DNA of 64,000 bases from Petrosia ficiformis (GCA_947044365.1 OX345636.1:56833746-56897745), one strand, 5' to 3'; numbered from the stretch's first letter, positions 13,848-25,736 are shown. Numbers and translations are program-made. The notes: generated by a model from the sequence alone, not told the origin.

Positions 13848-14425
13848 GTCATACAGTAGTATTGTAATTCATTAGCTCTTATAGCATACATGCAAAAGGA
13901 CTATTGGTGGGTACGTTCAACAAAAATTGTTTCCTTTCATACCACCCACTCTGTCTTCAAGTCTTAACCTTAGAAATTAGTTCTTTGACAGAAGTATACT
14001 TCTAGTTCTGAAAATCTAACCTAAAAAAAATATAAATAGCAAAATATTTTAACAATTTCAGTCATTCATTATGAAAGCAATTTTTTGTCAAACTACATAC
14101 AGATTAATGATAGCAAACACCTTTAAAGTAAACTAACAATGGATATTCTACCTACATGTACATCACAATTAATGACAAATCAACAGGTCATGGAGATATA
14201 AAAGGATACATGTATTATACTGACTTGTTATAAATGAGTGATTAGTTTGATAAAGTGACGCCTTTTCACACTAATCCCTCATCCAAGCCATAATTATAGA
14301 TAATTTGTTTTAACATGCATGTTTTTCTTCTACTAAATTTGTTGTTGCTTGAGATTTGGCTTCGTATCTACACAGCAGCACGCCCCGAATGAAGTGATTC
14401 TACAGAAGCTAGAAGTCTCCTCCAG

Positions 14426-15180
14426 GTACTGTACACTACCATACATTGTTGATGTACATGTACATGTACACACTGTCCCTTTAGTACATGTATATATGTA
14501 TGTGTATATGCATCACACTGTACACTACCATACATTGTTGATGTACACGTACACACTGTACCTTTAGTACATGTATATATGTACATGTATGTGTATATGC
14601 ATCACACTGTACACTACCATACATTGTTGATGTACATGTACACACTGTACCTTTAGTACATGTATATATGTATGTGTATATGCATCACACTGTACACTAC
14701 CATACATTGTTGATGTACATGTTCACACTGTACCTTTTGTACATGTGTACAATGTATATGTATGTGTATATGTATCACACTGTACACTACCATACATTGT
14801 TGATGTACACGTACAAACTGTACCTTTAGTACATGTATATATGTATGCGTATACACATCACACTGTACACTACCATACATTGTTGATGTACACGTACACA
14901 CTGTACCTTTAGTACATGTATATATGTATGCGTATACACATCACACTGTACACTACCATACATTGTTGATGTACACGTACACACTGTACCTTTAGTACAT
15001 GTATATATGTATGTGTATATACATCACACTGTACACTACCATACATTGTTGATGTACACGTACACACTGTACCTTTAGTACATGTATATATGTATGTGTA
15101 TATACATCACACTGTGCACTACCATACATTGTTGATGTACACGTACACACTGTACCTTTAGTACATGTATATACATGTAT
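14426..15180. repeat. 83-bp minisatellite, 9 units
   Basis: ACATTGTTGATGTACA recurs at 14443, 14532, 14621, 14704, 14794, 14877, 14960, 15043 and 15126, giving an 83-bp unit with early variants of 89-90 bp. Differences are mostly gains or losses of TACATG steps. The 72-82 aa frames on both strands (MYIYTCTKGTVCTC-type peptides) are products of the repeat. Confidence 0.95.
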
Positions 15181-16758
15181 CAGTGTTTTCCGTAGAATAT
15201 GAATCAAGCGAGTCACAAGCACACTCATTTATTAACCATACCTACTAAACACACCTATTTTGTACACCTAAAGTATGATAGCTGCAGTATACGTCTATAC
15301 AGAAGTGATGTACAAGCAGATTATCTGATACAAACATCTCTCTTTAAGATCCTAGCATACATGCATTGTAGTTCAACATTATACATGTAGATCTAGTATT
15401 GAACAGGTTCAAATTGCAAAACACAGTTTGTGATGCTTGAGCCAGTGCTTTAGTAGTAGCAACCACTACCTGAACCTATACTTAACAACAAGTACATACC
15501 TTTTGTATTATCATATTGAGTTACTGATTAGAATGAACAGCAAGAGAATAAGTCAAATATCAATTCAACAATGTTACAGCATGAATATGATCCCAGCAAT
15601 AACATCTCACCAAATAACAACAAATACTATATCATCTAATGATGAAATGAGAAATAGGAAATGTCTAAACAATAAAACATTTTATTCAACTTATAGAGGG
15701 GTGAGTGACGGGAGTAATGAAATTATGTTTGAAGAAGGCCACTATAAAGTAAAGTATACAATACTAATAGTGGAATGGATTTGTAGACTGAGCAACAATA
15801 TATTGGTGATATGGGATTTTACATTAATTCCAACAATGACATGTACATGTACATAAGTCTCGGCCAGCTACCCACAAGAAAGGGGAGTAGGCATCTGCTG
15901 AAGTACTTTTTTACAATATGCCATTAATCAGTCTTCTTAATGTCATGAGGAAAATGTTAGTGGAAATGTTGGGATATATTAAGGATGAAAGACACAATTA
16001 TTATAATTCCTATAATTAGTTAGTGGTTGGTGAAACTTTATAGTATTAATTAAATTTCTCAATATGCTGTGCTGTGCAGAACCCTCACCACTGTGATATG
16101 GTAAGAGTACTCACACTGTAAAAACCAACGGGTTATTTTAACCCTCATTTGAGTAACAATGTAATATTAATAAATTCAATTCCTGTGGTGTATTATTGTA
16201 TCTCCTGTTCAATTACTAGTCAAACAAATTCCACAAATTTTGTACTTACAATGTATAATAAATAACAGATAACAATAAGAATTATAATTATAATTATGTA
16301 CTTTAATAAAAACTAGTTGAGATAAGAGAAAATAGTACTTATTAGCATTGATTTAGTCTCAGGAGGTAACTTTTGAACCAAAAGTCTACCTCATGTTAGT
16401 TTTATCTTCTTGTTCTAATTCTATTGGTACCTCTATTACAGTGTTCTCAACAGGATTTAACATCCAAATGGTACAAGTAGTAGCGTGGTTTGCATGCCAG
16501 CAAAAAAATGCAATTAATTAATTATTCATGAGGGCATGTTCAATAGTGTTCTTCACACCCACAGCATTGTTAGCATATCGAAGAAGTAACGAAAACTCGT
16601 TAGTAGTTATCAGTTCTGTGTTTATTTCTGTCATTTTCTGTCACTTTTTCACTTGATATACATTTGAACACTCTAAATAAATATAATTTCATCATTTGTG
16701 TATTTATTTTTTAATAATCTGCAATATGCATAACCAAACATTGAATTTTATATAAACC
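15181..16758. other. Intergenic sequence with no supported gene
   Basis: A 139-codon open frame at 15437-15856 (plus) has no recognised domain, no homopolymer bias and no clear splice context. It is noted but not called. CAGTGTTCTCAACAGGATTT at 16440 recurs at 62191, a dispersed repeat end. Nothing else is supported. Confidence 0.4.
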
Positions 16759-16934
16759 CAGTGTTTCCTCTAAAGGGTGGTAACATGGCACTCCCCACCC
16801 TTTAGTCTTGCTCCCCCACCCTTTAATGTTAAAGTTTATACTGAAAAACAATACTGATTGAACATTGTTAACCAGACATCATGTACCACAGATCCACTCC
16901 CCCACTCTTAATATTTATCCTGGGGGAAACACTG
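16759..16934 (-). mobile_element. 176-bp hAT-like MITE (CAGTGTTTC ends), copy 1
   Basis: The ends are inverted: CAGTGTTTCCTC at the left and GGGGGAAACACTG at the right. A second copy of exactly 176 bp lies inverted at 59487-59662 and shares the interior (GTACCAC, CAATACTGATTGAACA-type text). The CAGTG..CACTG ends and small size fit hAT-derived MITEs; flanking 8-mers (TATAAACC and TAAAACAA) are only similar, so a target duplication is not proven. Confidence 0.7.
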
Positions 16935-17030
16935 TAAAACAAATGGTATGTGGTTATACCAAATGGTACCATACCATTCAAAATAACCTTGTGAGAACTC
17001 TGCTCTTAGTTTGGCTGTGGCGTTTGGTGA

Positions 17031-17072
17031 GAAACACACAGACACACAGACACACACACACACACACACACA
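17031..17072. repeat. (CA)n microsatellite
   Basis: A run of CA dinucleotides with early GACACA interruptions, directly before duplicated block A. A similar run precedes the second copy at 17981. Confidence 0.95.
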
Positions 17073-18342
17073 CCTAGCAGTGTCAATTGCGACTAGACTC
17101 TTCTGCTATCCAGTTGTCTATAGGGGAGAGACTGACTCTCCAGACTGCCATCAGGGGTACAAATAAGGTATACAGGTACATCCATTAATGAAAATATCAC
17201 CTCCATTCTAAAATTTAATTAAAGATTAGAATTTAATTAGAGCTACAATAAAGTAGAATAATGACAGTGGTATTCTTTGATTTCACTTTGTGTGATCACA
17301 TTGATGAGCCCTACATTACTTTGATTTTTATAGAAAACTTTGATTTCTAAACACAATTCATCCCATAATTGATATTGGTATATAATGTGCTGACATGATA
17401 AGATTATTCATACACAACATCTCTAGAGAGACTCCAGCAGATTTTATAATTATATTCATTATTAGATAAACAAGGGTGTGGCGGTAAAGATATTCCAATC
17501 AATTTAGATTCATCAACAATGGGATGAACAAAAACGTAATATTAACACAGAACAAGTCACCTGACTAATCAGGTGATGCATACTGAGAGTAATTTAATTA
17601 TGCAGTCCAGGTTAGGGACACACTCAGTACATTCTTTTCCTGTGCAAATAGGCAGTGCCATTGTGCATATTCAATACCTTTAATCTTTATTGGTCCCATT
17701 CTTGTACTATATGCACATATCTAATATTATTTACCTAACCAGTGTCTACATGTTATTAATAGTACATTAAGTATTATTGTTTATAATATAAAATTGCTCA
17801 TGATTTGTTCCTCTATCTAATTAGTTCATTACATGTCAAAACTAAGTACATGTAGATTGGAATAAAGATGTCTAATATGAGGTGAGTGGAGATAAGGAGA
17901 ACAATTGAAATACTGAATATCATTTATAGTATTGCCCGAACTTAACACCAATAAATTCATTTTACAATAAAATTCATCAACACACACACACACACACACC
18001 TAGCAGTGTCAATTGCGACTAGACTCTCCTGCTATCCAGTTGTCTATAGGGGAAAGACTGGCTCTCCAGACTGCCATTAGGGGTACAATAAAGTATACAG
18101 GTACATCCATTAATGAAAATATCACCTCCATTTTAAAATTTAATTAAAGATTAGATTTTAATTAGAGCTACAATAAAGTAGAATATAGACAGTGGTATTC
18201 TTTGATTTCACCTTGTGTGATCACATATGTCTATATTATGAGGTGAGCGCAGAAAAGGAGAACAATTGAAATACTGAATATCATTTATAGTATTGTCTAA
18301 ACTTAACACCGATAAATTCATTTTACAATAAAATTCATCAAT
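17045..18342. repeat. Direct duplication: blocks A (250 bp) and B (105 bp)
   Basis: Block A (CTAGCAGTGTCAATTGCGAC to the TTTGATTTCAC..TGTGATCACAT text) occurs at about 17073-17300 and 17999-18225. Block B (GAGGTGAG..GGAGAACAATTGAAATAC to AAAATTCATCAA) occurs at about 17878-17982 and 18238-18342. The order A, spacer, B, A', B' indicates a local duplication. The identical flanking order argues against LTRs, and no element interior was recognised. Confidence 0.85.
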
Positions 18343-18634
18343 TTTATCTGTATAGGATCACATTACAATAGATGGGATAACTAGGAACGGTCATTGACAA
18401 AAGATAAAAACAGGCATTTTAATTGTCAACACTATCAAAATATTATTAAGATAAAGGGGTCTATAGGCCATGGGTTACATCCTCATATACCTCTGAATGC
18501 CAGCAGGTTGGTATATCTGGTATATATACCACCAACTAGCCATATGGTTTATATGATACTTAGTTACTATGATTTAAAATTTGAATATTTGATGAGGTGT
18601 GTATGCAAAATATATACCTAACCACATCAAACAG

Positions 18635-18823
18635 TTGCCATGGGAGCATAGTATGATTGAGGAAGTTGAACGCAGGATGAATGGTAAACAAGACACAAGT
18701 GTCACAGTAGAAAGTTGGAACAAAAGAATACCAGCCGTGTCTATGTACGAGAAGAAAATATCACGCAAAAGGTTACTTTTTGAAAACATCAGGCCTGATA
18801 TTGCACAAGTGGGCAAGACATGA
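18635..18823 (+). CDS. Possible terminal coding exon, unknown protein
   Basis: After an AG acceptor at 18633-18634 (CATCAAACAG), an open frame of 62 codons starts LPWEHSMIEEVERRM, continues as a charged, codon-like sequence (KISRKRLLFENIRPDIAQVG) and ends at TGA 18821-18823. It has fewer Tyr/Ile/Met runs than the accidental frames nearby, which is why it is listed. No family is recognised and no upstream exon was found. About 45 bp at its start (ACCACATCAAAC.GTTGCCATGG) recur at 25990-26025, so it may instead be part of a dispersed repeat. Confidence 0.3.
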   Translation: MPWEHSMIEEVERRMNGKQDTSVTVESWNKRIPAVSMYEKKISRKRLLFENIRPDIAQVGKT

Positions 18824-18925
18824 CTTCAAAATCATGTTTATAGGGAAACAAACCACAAAGTACACATATCACATTTATACACTGTTGGAAGCTTTTAACA
18901 GTTAAAAACTTAGCAGTTTCATTAA

Positions 18926-19513
18926 GGTTGTACTAGGGGGAGGGGTAGATGAAACTCCAATCGGTTTCTAGTTTTGTCAGCTTCTTGCTGCATACAATCT
19001 GGTTCAATTCTGTATTTTTTGGAAGCCACACCCACCCGGGGGTATAATTATTGGGCCTAAATGTTTTCACTGATAGTTTATTCAGAAACAAAGCTAAACA
19101 CACCCTTCGGGTGGTGGAGGGGGCGGTAGGTGGGAAACCCTGGCAGGGTAACTGTAGTTGCTCTCTGAGAAAGATCGGAGTTTGATAGTGTCTAGAAAGG
19201 TAGATTTTATGGTTTCAGTGAAAAGCTACAGAATTCACCTTTCTTCAGCCTCTTGTAAGTATAAAAGTAAAATGAATTTTCAGAAAACGGCTCTATTTGT
19301 TTTCTCAAAATACATTGTACTTGGTGCACGCCATGATTGGTGGGCGTGGCTTTTGTGGTTTTGTACATTTTAACCATATTTCTTCAATTACAGGACAATA
19401 TAAAGCTGATCAGAAGATATGAAGGTTGCTATTAGACCAGGTTAGAGTCGTATTATATAATATTCTATTTTGAAAGTGATTGGAGTCGCATCCGCCCACT
19501 CCCTAGTACTACC
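18926..19513. mobile_element. 588-bp non-autonomous element between TTAA sites
   Basis: TTAA at 18922-18925 and 19514-19517 flanks an element whose ends are inverted over about 42 bp: GGTTGTACTAGGGGGAGGGG at the left, and CCTAGTACTACC preceded by GATTGGAGTCG at the right, matching GACTCCAATC of the left arm. TTAA target duplication is the signature of piggyBac-type transposition. Its terminal bases differ from those of the adjacent piggyBac at 19523, so it would use another transposase. The 71-aa frame within it has no recognisable domain. Confidence 0.75.
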
Positions 19514-19929
19514 TTAATTTAACTCTTTAACGCCTGTAAACGTCGAACGACGCGCGAACGTCAACCGACCGTAGGCGTCGAACGACGCGCTCAAAGACAA
19601 GGCAACTGTTGCGCGCGATAATTACGACTGCGTTTTAGTTTGACAGGCGATACAGTGTGTGGAAGCTACAGTTAGTGTTCTGTGTCTACTTTTCTTTTGC
19701 TGCTCAGCTACTTTGTGTTTAGAAACCCGTGCTTTTCAGTACGAAAACCTCTCAAACAATACTCTTAGTATTATCATCATTTCTTGTTGTTGGAAGATCT
19801 GTGCAACAGTGCAACACCTGTTATTTTTTACCTTTGCAACTTGTGGAAAGAAGTGAGTTTAATGATCATTATTACAAATAAGAAAAATTGTAACAATAAA
19901 TATATAATATATAATATATATATATAGGA

Positions 19930-20051
19930 ATGGCTTCAAGCAGTGGAAAGCTGTATACTGTTGCTAGTATTATTAGTCTTGTTGAAGACGAGAAACTAGA
20001 TGAATTCTGTTGTGATGGAAGTGACGATGAAGTTTCTGACCTAGATATGAC
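19930..20051 (+). CDS. piggyBac transposase, exon 1
   Basis: The start is ATG 19930, the first in-frame Met of the acidic N-terminus (MASSSGKLYTVASIISL). It encodes 40 codons plus two bases and ends AC|GTAAGG, a good donor. The peptide continues with acidic stretches (CCDGSDDEVSDLD), typical of the disordered N-terminal region of piggyBac transposases. The intron to exon 2 is only 56 nt, very short compared with the kilobase introns of the host gene, and joins in frame. Confidence 0.75.
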
Positions 20052-20107
20052 GTAAGGGTAAAAATGGTAAATTACTATGATAAATGACCCATCATACATG
20101 TACCTAG

Positions 20108-20308
20108 TGATGAATGTGAGATGGAAATAGATGGTCCGTTGTCTTCCACAACACCTGCCAATGATGACGAACAACATGCAAGTGATTTACCTTTATTTGA
20201 CGAGGTTGTGGTTTCAAATGTGCAACAGGATGTTTCTAACCATGAGGAGGAAAGCACTCAGGATGAAGATGCGGAGGAGGAAATCATTCGCCGATATGCT
20301 GGTGTAAC
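20108..20308 (+). CDS. piggyBac transposase, exon 2
   Basis: It follows acceptor TACCTAG and ends GTAAC|GTAAGC. The 201 nt keep the frame of exon 1 (phase 2 in, phase 2 out). The peptide is rich in Asp and Glu (NDDEQHASD, NHEEESTQDEDAEEEII), the expected unstructured leader. It ends RRYAGVT just before the catalytic-domain exon. A 70-nt intron follows, with acceptor CTCTATAG. Confidence 0.75.
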
Positions 20309-20378
20309 GTAAGCTACCCTAAAATAAGAGATAAAATAAAAGCATTAGATTATTATGTTACCTTTCATTGCTCTATAG

Positions 20379-21906
20379 CTCTGACAACATTCAATGGAAT
20401 AGTGATCCAAACCCAGCTATTTCAATTACACCATTCAAAGAATATTCTCATCCTCATGGCCCTTCCTTTGCATTACCAACCTCTATCCTCACTCTTTTCA
20501 CTTTGCTATTCACAGGTGAGCTTGTTGACACCATTGTTGAGGAAACTAACCGCTACGCCCAATTTTGCCTGCAAGAAAAATATGAGACGTGGGAAAAAAT
20601 AACTGAGGAGGAAATGTATGCCTACTTCGGGTTTTTGATACTGATGGGGATGGTGAATCTTCCATCCATCAAGGACTACTGGCGGAAAGACGAGGTATTT
20701 AATTACCGACCAATTTCCAACAAAATCTCCCGAACACGATTTCTTGACATCCATCGTTTTTTACACTTTGTCAATAACGAGTGTCTTCCATCTTATGGAG
20801 AAACTGGCTACAGTAAAATACAAAAGGTTAAGCCAGTCCTTACTTACCTCTCTTTGAAATGTCATGAGCTTTTCATTCCCGGACGCGATCTATCTGTTGA
20901 CGAAGCTATGGTGAAGTATAAGGGAAGATCGTCAATCAAACAGTACATGCCGAAGAAACCCATCAAGCGAGGTTTCAAAATCTGGATGATTGCCGATGCC
21001 GATACAGGATATGTCCTCAAGTTTAATGTTTATGAGGGAAAGTGTGGAAACACAATTCAAAAAGGACTGGCAGCGAACGTAGTTATGAACTTGACGGAAA
21101 ATTACTATTGTCGTTACCACCACATATTCTTTGACAATTATTTTACCAGCATCGACCTTATGCTTAATCTGTTGAGGCGAGGGACATACAGTTGCGGTAC
21201 TATGAGGTCAGATAGAAAAGGATTTCCAATGACTCTCAAACAACTTGTGAAGTCTGGGCTACCTAGTAGAGGGGATCATCAGTCAGTCCGGAATGCAAAC
21301 CTCTCTGTTGTAGTGTGGCAAGACACAAAACCAATTAGCTGCTGCTCAACAAATTCTCTTGGGACAACAACATCAATCTCACGTAAACGGAAAGATGGAT
21401 CGAACATCACTATCACATGCCCTGACGAAATAGTCAATTATAATTCTAAAATGGGAGGAGTAGACCGAAATGATCAGCTCAGAGGATATTACAACATTGA
21501 AATTAAATCGCGGAAATATTATAAATACCTTTTTTATGCTGCATTAGACGTTGCCATTACAAACAGCTACATTTTGTCAAAATTCTTCCCATCACTGAAA
21601 CAAAAGAACCTGAAAGAGTTTAGAGTACAACTGGCAAATGAACTAATAGGTCAGTATAACTCGCGTAAACGCAGAGGACGGCCATGTCACTACCAGCCTG
21701 TAAAGGGATTCAACAGAAGTCACTTTCCTACAAAGGCAGCCAAAAGAGGGAATAGATGTCATTTCTGTATCAAATATAGATGTACACGTCGAGAGACAGT
21801 GTGGGAATGTAAAGACTGTAATTTGTATTTCTGCCATACGGGCAAAGACGATGACTGCTTTTTCGTCTACCACTCACAATATGGACAACCGAGCACTACA
21901 GAATAG
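20379..21906 (+). CDS. piggyBac transposase, catalytic exon 3
   Basis: This exon carries the DDE_Tnp_1_7 core and the C-terminal cysteine-rich domain; the model protein is about 616 aa, close to the 594 aa of the classical piggyBac enzyme. The enzyme cuts and pastes at TTAA with hairpin intermediates. The aspartates fit the family's DDD triad: D282 in SVDEAM (codon 20899), D360 in FFDNYF (21133) and D470 in GGVDRNDQ (21463). The first spacing, 78 residues, equals the reference D268-D346. The C-terminus has Cys/His pairs (RCHFCIKYRC, CKDCNLYFCH), a cross-brace zinc finger that binds subterminal DNA. It ends TAG 21904-21906 with no internal stop. A domesticated gene is unlikely because the TIRs and TTAA are intact. 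Confidence 0.95.
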
Positions 21907-22232
21907 GCTTATTTTATCACAATACATGTATAAATAATTATCTATCACAAGAATGATAAACAGTAATGCAACACAATAACTAATCAACACAAAGTATTTA
22001 CCTTGGTCACTGACCACACCTACATCACAAAAGCAGATGTAAAACCACATAGTGAATTTTACCTATTATAATGAGAAACGTCACAGTTATAACACATAAA
22101 AGAATTATGTACAACAATATAACAACACGTTATAACACATAAAAGAATTATGTACAACAATATAGCAACTATATATAAGGCTACAATGACTGCCTTTCTT
22201 ATTGTAAAAAAATTATGCCCAAAAATTATATA

Positions 22233-22560
22233 TATATATAGAGGCTTATATGTGGTTGCTAGGGACATTTCATGCTAGAATATAGTGATATAATTACCTA
22301 GTTATATAGAGGCTTATATGTGGTTGCTAGGGACATTTCATGCTAGAATATAGTGATATAATTACCTAGTTATATAGAGGCTTATATGTGGTTGCTAGGG
22401 AGATTTCATGATGAATATCGTGATATAATTACCTAGTTATATAGAGGCTTATATGTGGTTGTTAGGGACATTTCATGCTAGAATATAGTTATACAATTAC
22501 CTAGTTATGTAGAGGCTTATATGCGGTTGCTAGGGATATTTCATGCTGAATATAGTTGCA
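22233..22560. repeat. 68-bp tandem repeat inside the piggyBac 3' region, 5 units
   Basis: GAGGCTTATATG recurs near 22241, 22309, 22377, 22445 and 22512; each unit continues TGGTTGCTAGGGACATTTC and ATATAGTGATATAATTACC. It is flanked by direct copies of a 95-bp block (ATAACACATAAAAGAATT to CTGCCTTTCTTATTGTAAAA) at 22132-22228 and 22571-22668. Confidence 0.92.
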
Positions 22561-22819
22561 CCAATATTTAGAAACACTTTATAACACATAAAAGAATTTA
22601 TATATAACAATATAGGAACCACATATAAGGCTACAATGACTGCCTTTCTTATTGTAAAAAATTATCACAAAAACATACAAGAAATAAAACAATCAGTAAG
22701 CAAGAACAGAAAAGAACAATATAACAGCAAATTTTTGAAACAAAAACAAGGATCTAACATACCTGACAGTGGTAAAAATTGATCAAACTTGGTTCTTCTT
22801 TACAAAAAATCAAACACGT

Positions 22820-23490
22820 GTTCAGATCTTCAAAGGTATCCCAGGCAACAAAACCACGCCCATGACAAAATGGCCGCCTAGAACAGAGACATGGGAAAAT
22901 AATCATACTCACAACATGAATTATACAAATACATTTGTGCAACAAAGACACGGTACACATAGGAAAAGCATTACTATTACTATTTCAATCTATTATAAAC
23001 AGCACGCACTCCATTTCATTAGGCTAAAATAGAGCGTAAAAACAACAAACTTTACAAAGAAAATTTATGCCAAAAATCACTAACCAGTGAATATAAACAG
23101 ATAAATCATTTCTTACATCATTATCAATGAGTTGCATCTTCGTTACAACGGGAGAAACAACAGCGATTACAAGCAAGAAGCACACAACTTGAAGGTCCTA
23201 CCATCGAGTAATTTTCAATAACTTCAAAGGTTTCCAAGGTAACGAAAACACACCCACATAAAAATGGCCGAGTAGCTCAGAAACATAGGAAAAGAATCGT
23301 ACTCATAACACATCTTATATAAATAAATTTGCATAATAAAGACACGGTACACATAGGCAAAGCTCCACTATTATCATTTCAATCTATTCTAAGTATCACG
23401 CACTTCATTTTATTAGGACAAAAACCGAGCGTAAAAGCAACAAACTTTACATTGATAATTTAAACATAAATGTCACTAACCAGCAGAGAA
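22820..23490. repeat. Diverged direct duplication of ~270 bp in the piggyBac 3' region
   Basis: 22820-23095 and 23219-23490 share CTTCAAAGGT, AAAATGGCCG, AAAGACACGGTACACATAGG, TTTCAATCTATT, GCGTAAAA.CAACAAACTT and TCACTAACCAG in the same order. No open frame is conserved, so this is a non-coding duplication, possibly with regulatory or transposase-binding function. Confidence 0.75.
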
Positions 23491-23941
23491 TGATATTTGA
23501 ATATCTTCTTGTATCCTTGCAGCACAGTTTCGTGTGATTTGGAAGTCAAGAAAGTCGCACGATTACTCAAAAAAAGTGAAACAAATAAACAACTATGTGA
23601 CGTTATTATGGCGTCATTCAAAATTAAATTGGTTCTGACGTGTCAAGTACGTAATTTTAATTAAAACGTTAAAGAGTTAAAAAGTTAACATATTGTATCT
23701 ATAAATTATATATACGTATACTTACAGTTGTTTGAATCCAGATGTAACCCTCTGCGTAAATATAGGTATAGTCAATATCACAATCACCCCGTCTTTAATA
23801 TAAAAAAACCTATATATATTATATACATAATATATACATTGTATACGTTTGCAAAGTGGGCGGCACCGCCAGACTACATTGTATATACATACATGTACTT
23901 GTACCACCCCCTTTCTACGTATCCTTCAGTTTCGCCGGTGC

Positions 23942-24647
23942 CTAGCCTGGAGACCACGCCCTATCCCGCACGCAAAATGGTGTCTTGTGGTTTCAGTTCC
24001 ATTGACACAATTATTCCGTTCCGTAACCACACCCTCCATATAATAGTACAGTACATAATTTTATATGGAGGGTGTGGTTACGGAACGGCAATAATTGTGT
24101 CAACGGAACTGCCTCTGTATCAGCTCAATTTCATATATAATCTATACGGTCACGTTATAAAGTTATAAGAAGTGTAAAGACGAGGCAAATGGGCCTCGTC
24201 AATAGCTACAACAATAACTCTCTCAGTCCAAATTTTAGAAACAAGCATACTCCTCCAGCTTGCTGACAATATAACCTCTGGACTACCATAAACTTAGTCT
24301 CGCGGGCCACGACCTAATCAGATCAAAGTTACGAGGAAACGTTTCCTCGTAACCTCGATCTGATTAGGCTCGCGAGACAACCATAAACTATAAACTAGTG
24401 TTATGTGACCAGCACGAATTGCCTAATCACTTTCTGGTCTTGCTACTCTTCACCAATGAATGTTGCATTGATCTCTTTCCTCTTCATCAGCACCATTTGA
24501 TGCCGGCTTCATTATGGCAACAAGCGGAGATATTAGAAGGACTATTGGAAATGTCTTTGCCAGCTGATGGCCTTTGCCAGCTGATACCTGGCCCTTCCCG
24601 CTTTACCGTCATTTTGCGTGCGGGATAGGGCGTGGTCTCCAGGCTAG
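23942..24647. mobile_element. 706-bp foldback element with 38-bp perfect TIRs and inner hairpins
   Basis: Left end CTAGCCTGGAGACCACGCCC at 23942 is matched by an exact 38-nt complement ending at 24647. Two more inverted pairs sit inside: 23995-24043 with 24062-24111 (about 49 bp, a few mismatches) and 24297-24340 with 24341-24377 (GTCTCGCGGGCC..GCTCGCGAGAC around GGAAACGTTTCC). The 76-aa open frame at 24398 is not supported as a gene. No clear target duplication. Probably a non-autonomous DNA element, perhaps two insertions nested in a third. Confidence 0.75.
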
Positions 24648-24696
24648 CAAGCTAACATGAAATACTTAGAGTATATATGGTACTAGCTGGTATACA

Positions 24697-24746
24697 TGTA
24701 TATACACATGTGTATATATATATATATATATGTATGTATATATATT

Positions 24747-24784
<38 letters not shown>

Positions 24785-24825
24785 TATATATATATACATG
24801 TATATATATATATGTATATATATAT

Positions 24826-24893
<68 letters not shown>
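24697..24893. repeat. (TA)n-rich microsatellite with ACATG interruptions
   Basis: Alternating TATATA and ATACATGTATA runs. The 72-codon open frame here consists almost only of Tyr and Ile and is a microsatellite product. Confidence 0.97.
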
Positions 24894-24895
<2 letters not shown>

Positions 24896-25044
24896 TTTAG
24901 GGAGGATTATGGTTTATATCATAGTATTATAGTATAGTTATCTAGAGTACCATATACAAAGTATATACATGTATACATGTATATACATTGTATATACACT
25001 CCGTATGCTTACATGAAGTGCACAAACCAAAGGTAAGTGACTTA

Positions 25045-25284
<240 letters not shown>

Positions 25285-25451
25285 TCAGACATGGGACAAG
25301 TAGATATACATATAATTATAATAATTATACATATAATACAGACTAATACAACATAATTATCTTAACAGTTGGTAGGATCATGTACAGTACAGTACATTAC
25401 AGTACTATAATTATACATATAATACAGACTAATACAACATAATTATCTTAC

Positions 25452-25708
<257 letters not shown>

Positions 25709-25736
25709 CTAATTTTCGACACTTTTTCATGAAGAG

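Larger units (their letters stand above)
10261..14141. mobile_element. 3.9-kb region bounded by about 0.5-kb inverted arms
   Basis: Left arm 10261-10790 and right arm 13588-14141 are imperfect reverse complements. Landmarks are TTTCAGAACTAGAAGTATAC (left, near 10422) with its complement near 14012, and GGCATGTTGTATATACTTAC (left, near 10751) with its complement near 13612. The interior has no transposase-like frame; it holds five diverged 280-bp tandem units, a SINE and a dispersed repeat. It resembles a long-TIR or foldback-type non-autonomous element, or an old inverted segmental duplication. No target-site duplication was identified, so the true ends are uncertain. Confidence 0.7.
19523..23676 (+). 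mobile_element. Complete piggyBac-family transposon, 4154 bp
   Basis: Flanked by TTAA at 19519-19522 and 23677-23680. Terminal inverted repeats are CTCTTTAACG (19523-19532) and CGTTAAAGAG (23667-23676). The left subterminal region has two direct copies of CGTCGAACGACGCGC (19541 and 19576) in an unusually CpG-rich stretch, a plausible transposase-binding zone. The transposase gene occupies 19930-21906; the 1.8 kb after it is non-coding and carries a 68-bp tandem array and a diverged 270-bp direct duplication. Intact ends plus an intact gene suggest a young, possibly active copy. Confidence 0.92.

Noticed and set aside
14368..15228. Four 72-82 aa frames rich in Tyr, His, Val and Cys
   Set aside because: They follow the 83-bp minisatellite unit and the ACATGT steps, on both strands.
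15437..15856. 139-aa plus-strand frame
   Set aside because: No domain, no splice context, no repeat support. It could be chance in AT-rich DNA, and I cannot support a gene.
17045..18225. LTRs of a retrotransposon from the 250-bp direct repeats
   Set aside because: No TG..CA ends, primer site or gag/pol between them, and the adjacent block B is duplicated too; a plain local duplication fits better.
24677..24895. 72-aa Tyr/Ile frame
   Set aside because: A pure (TA)n microsatellite translation.
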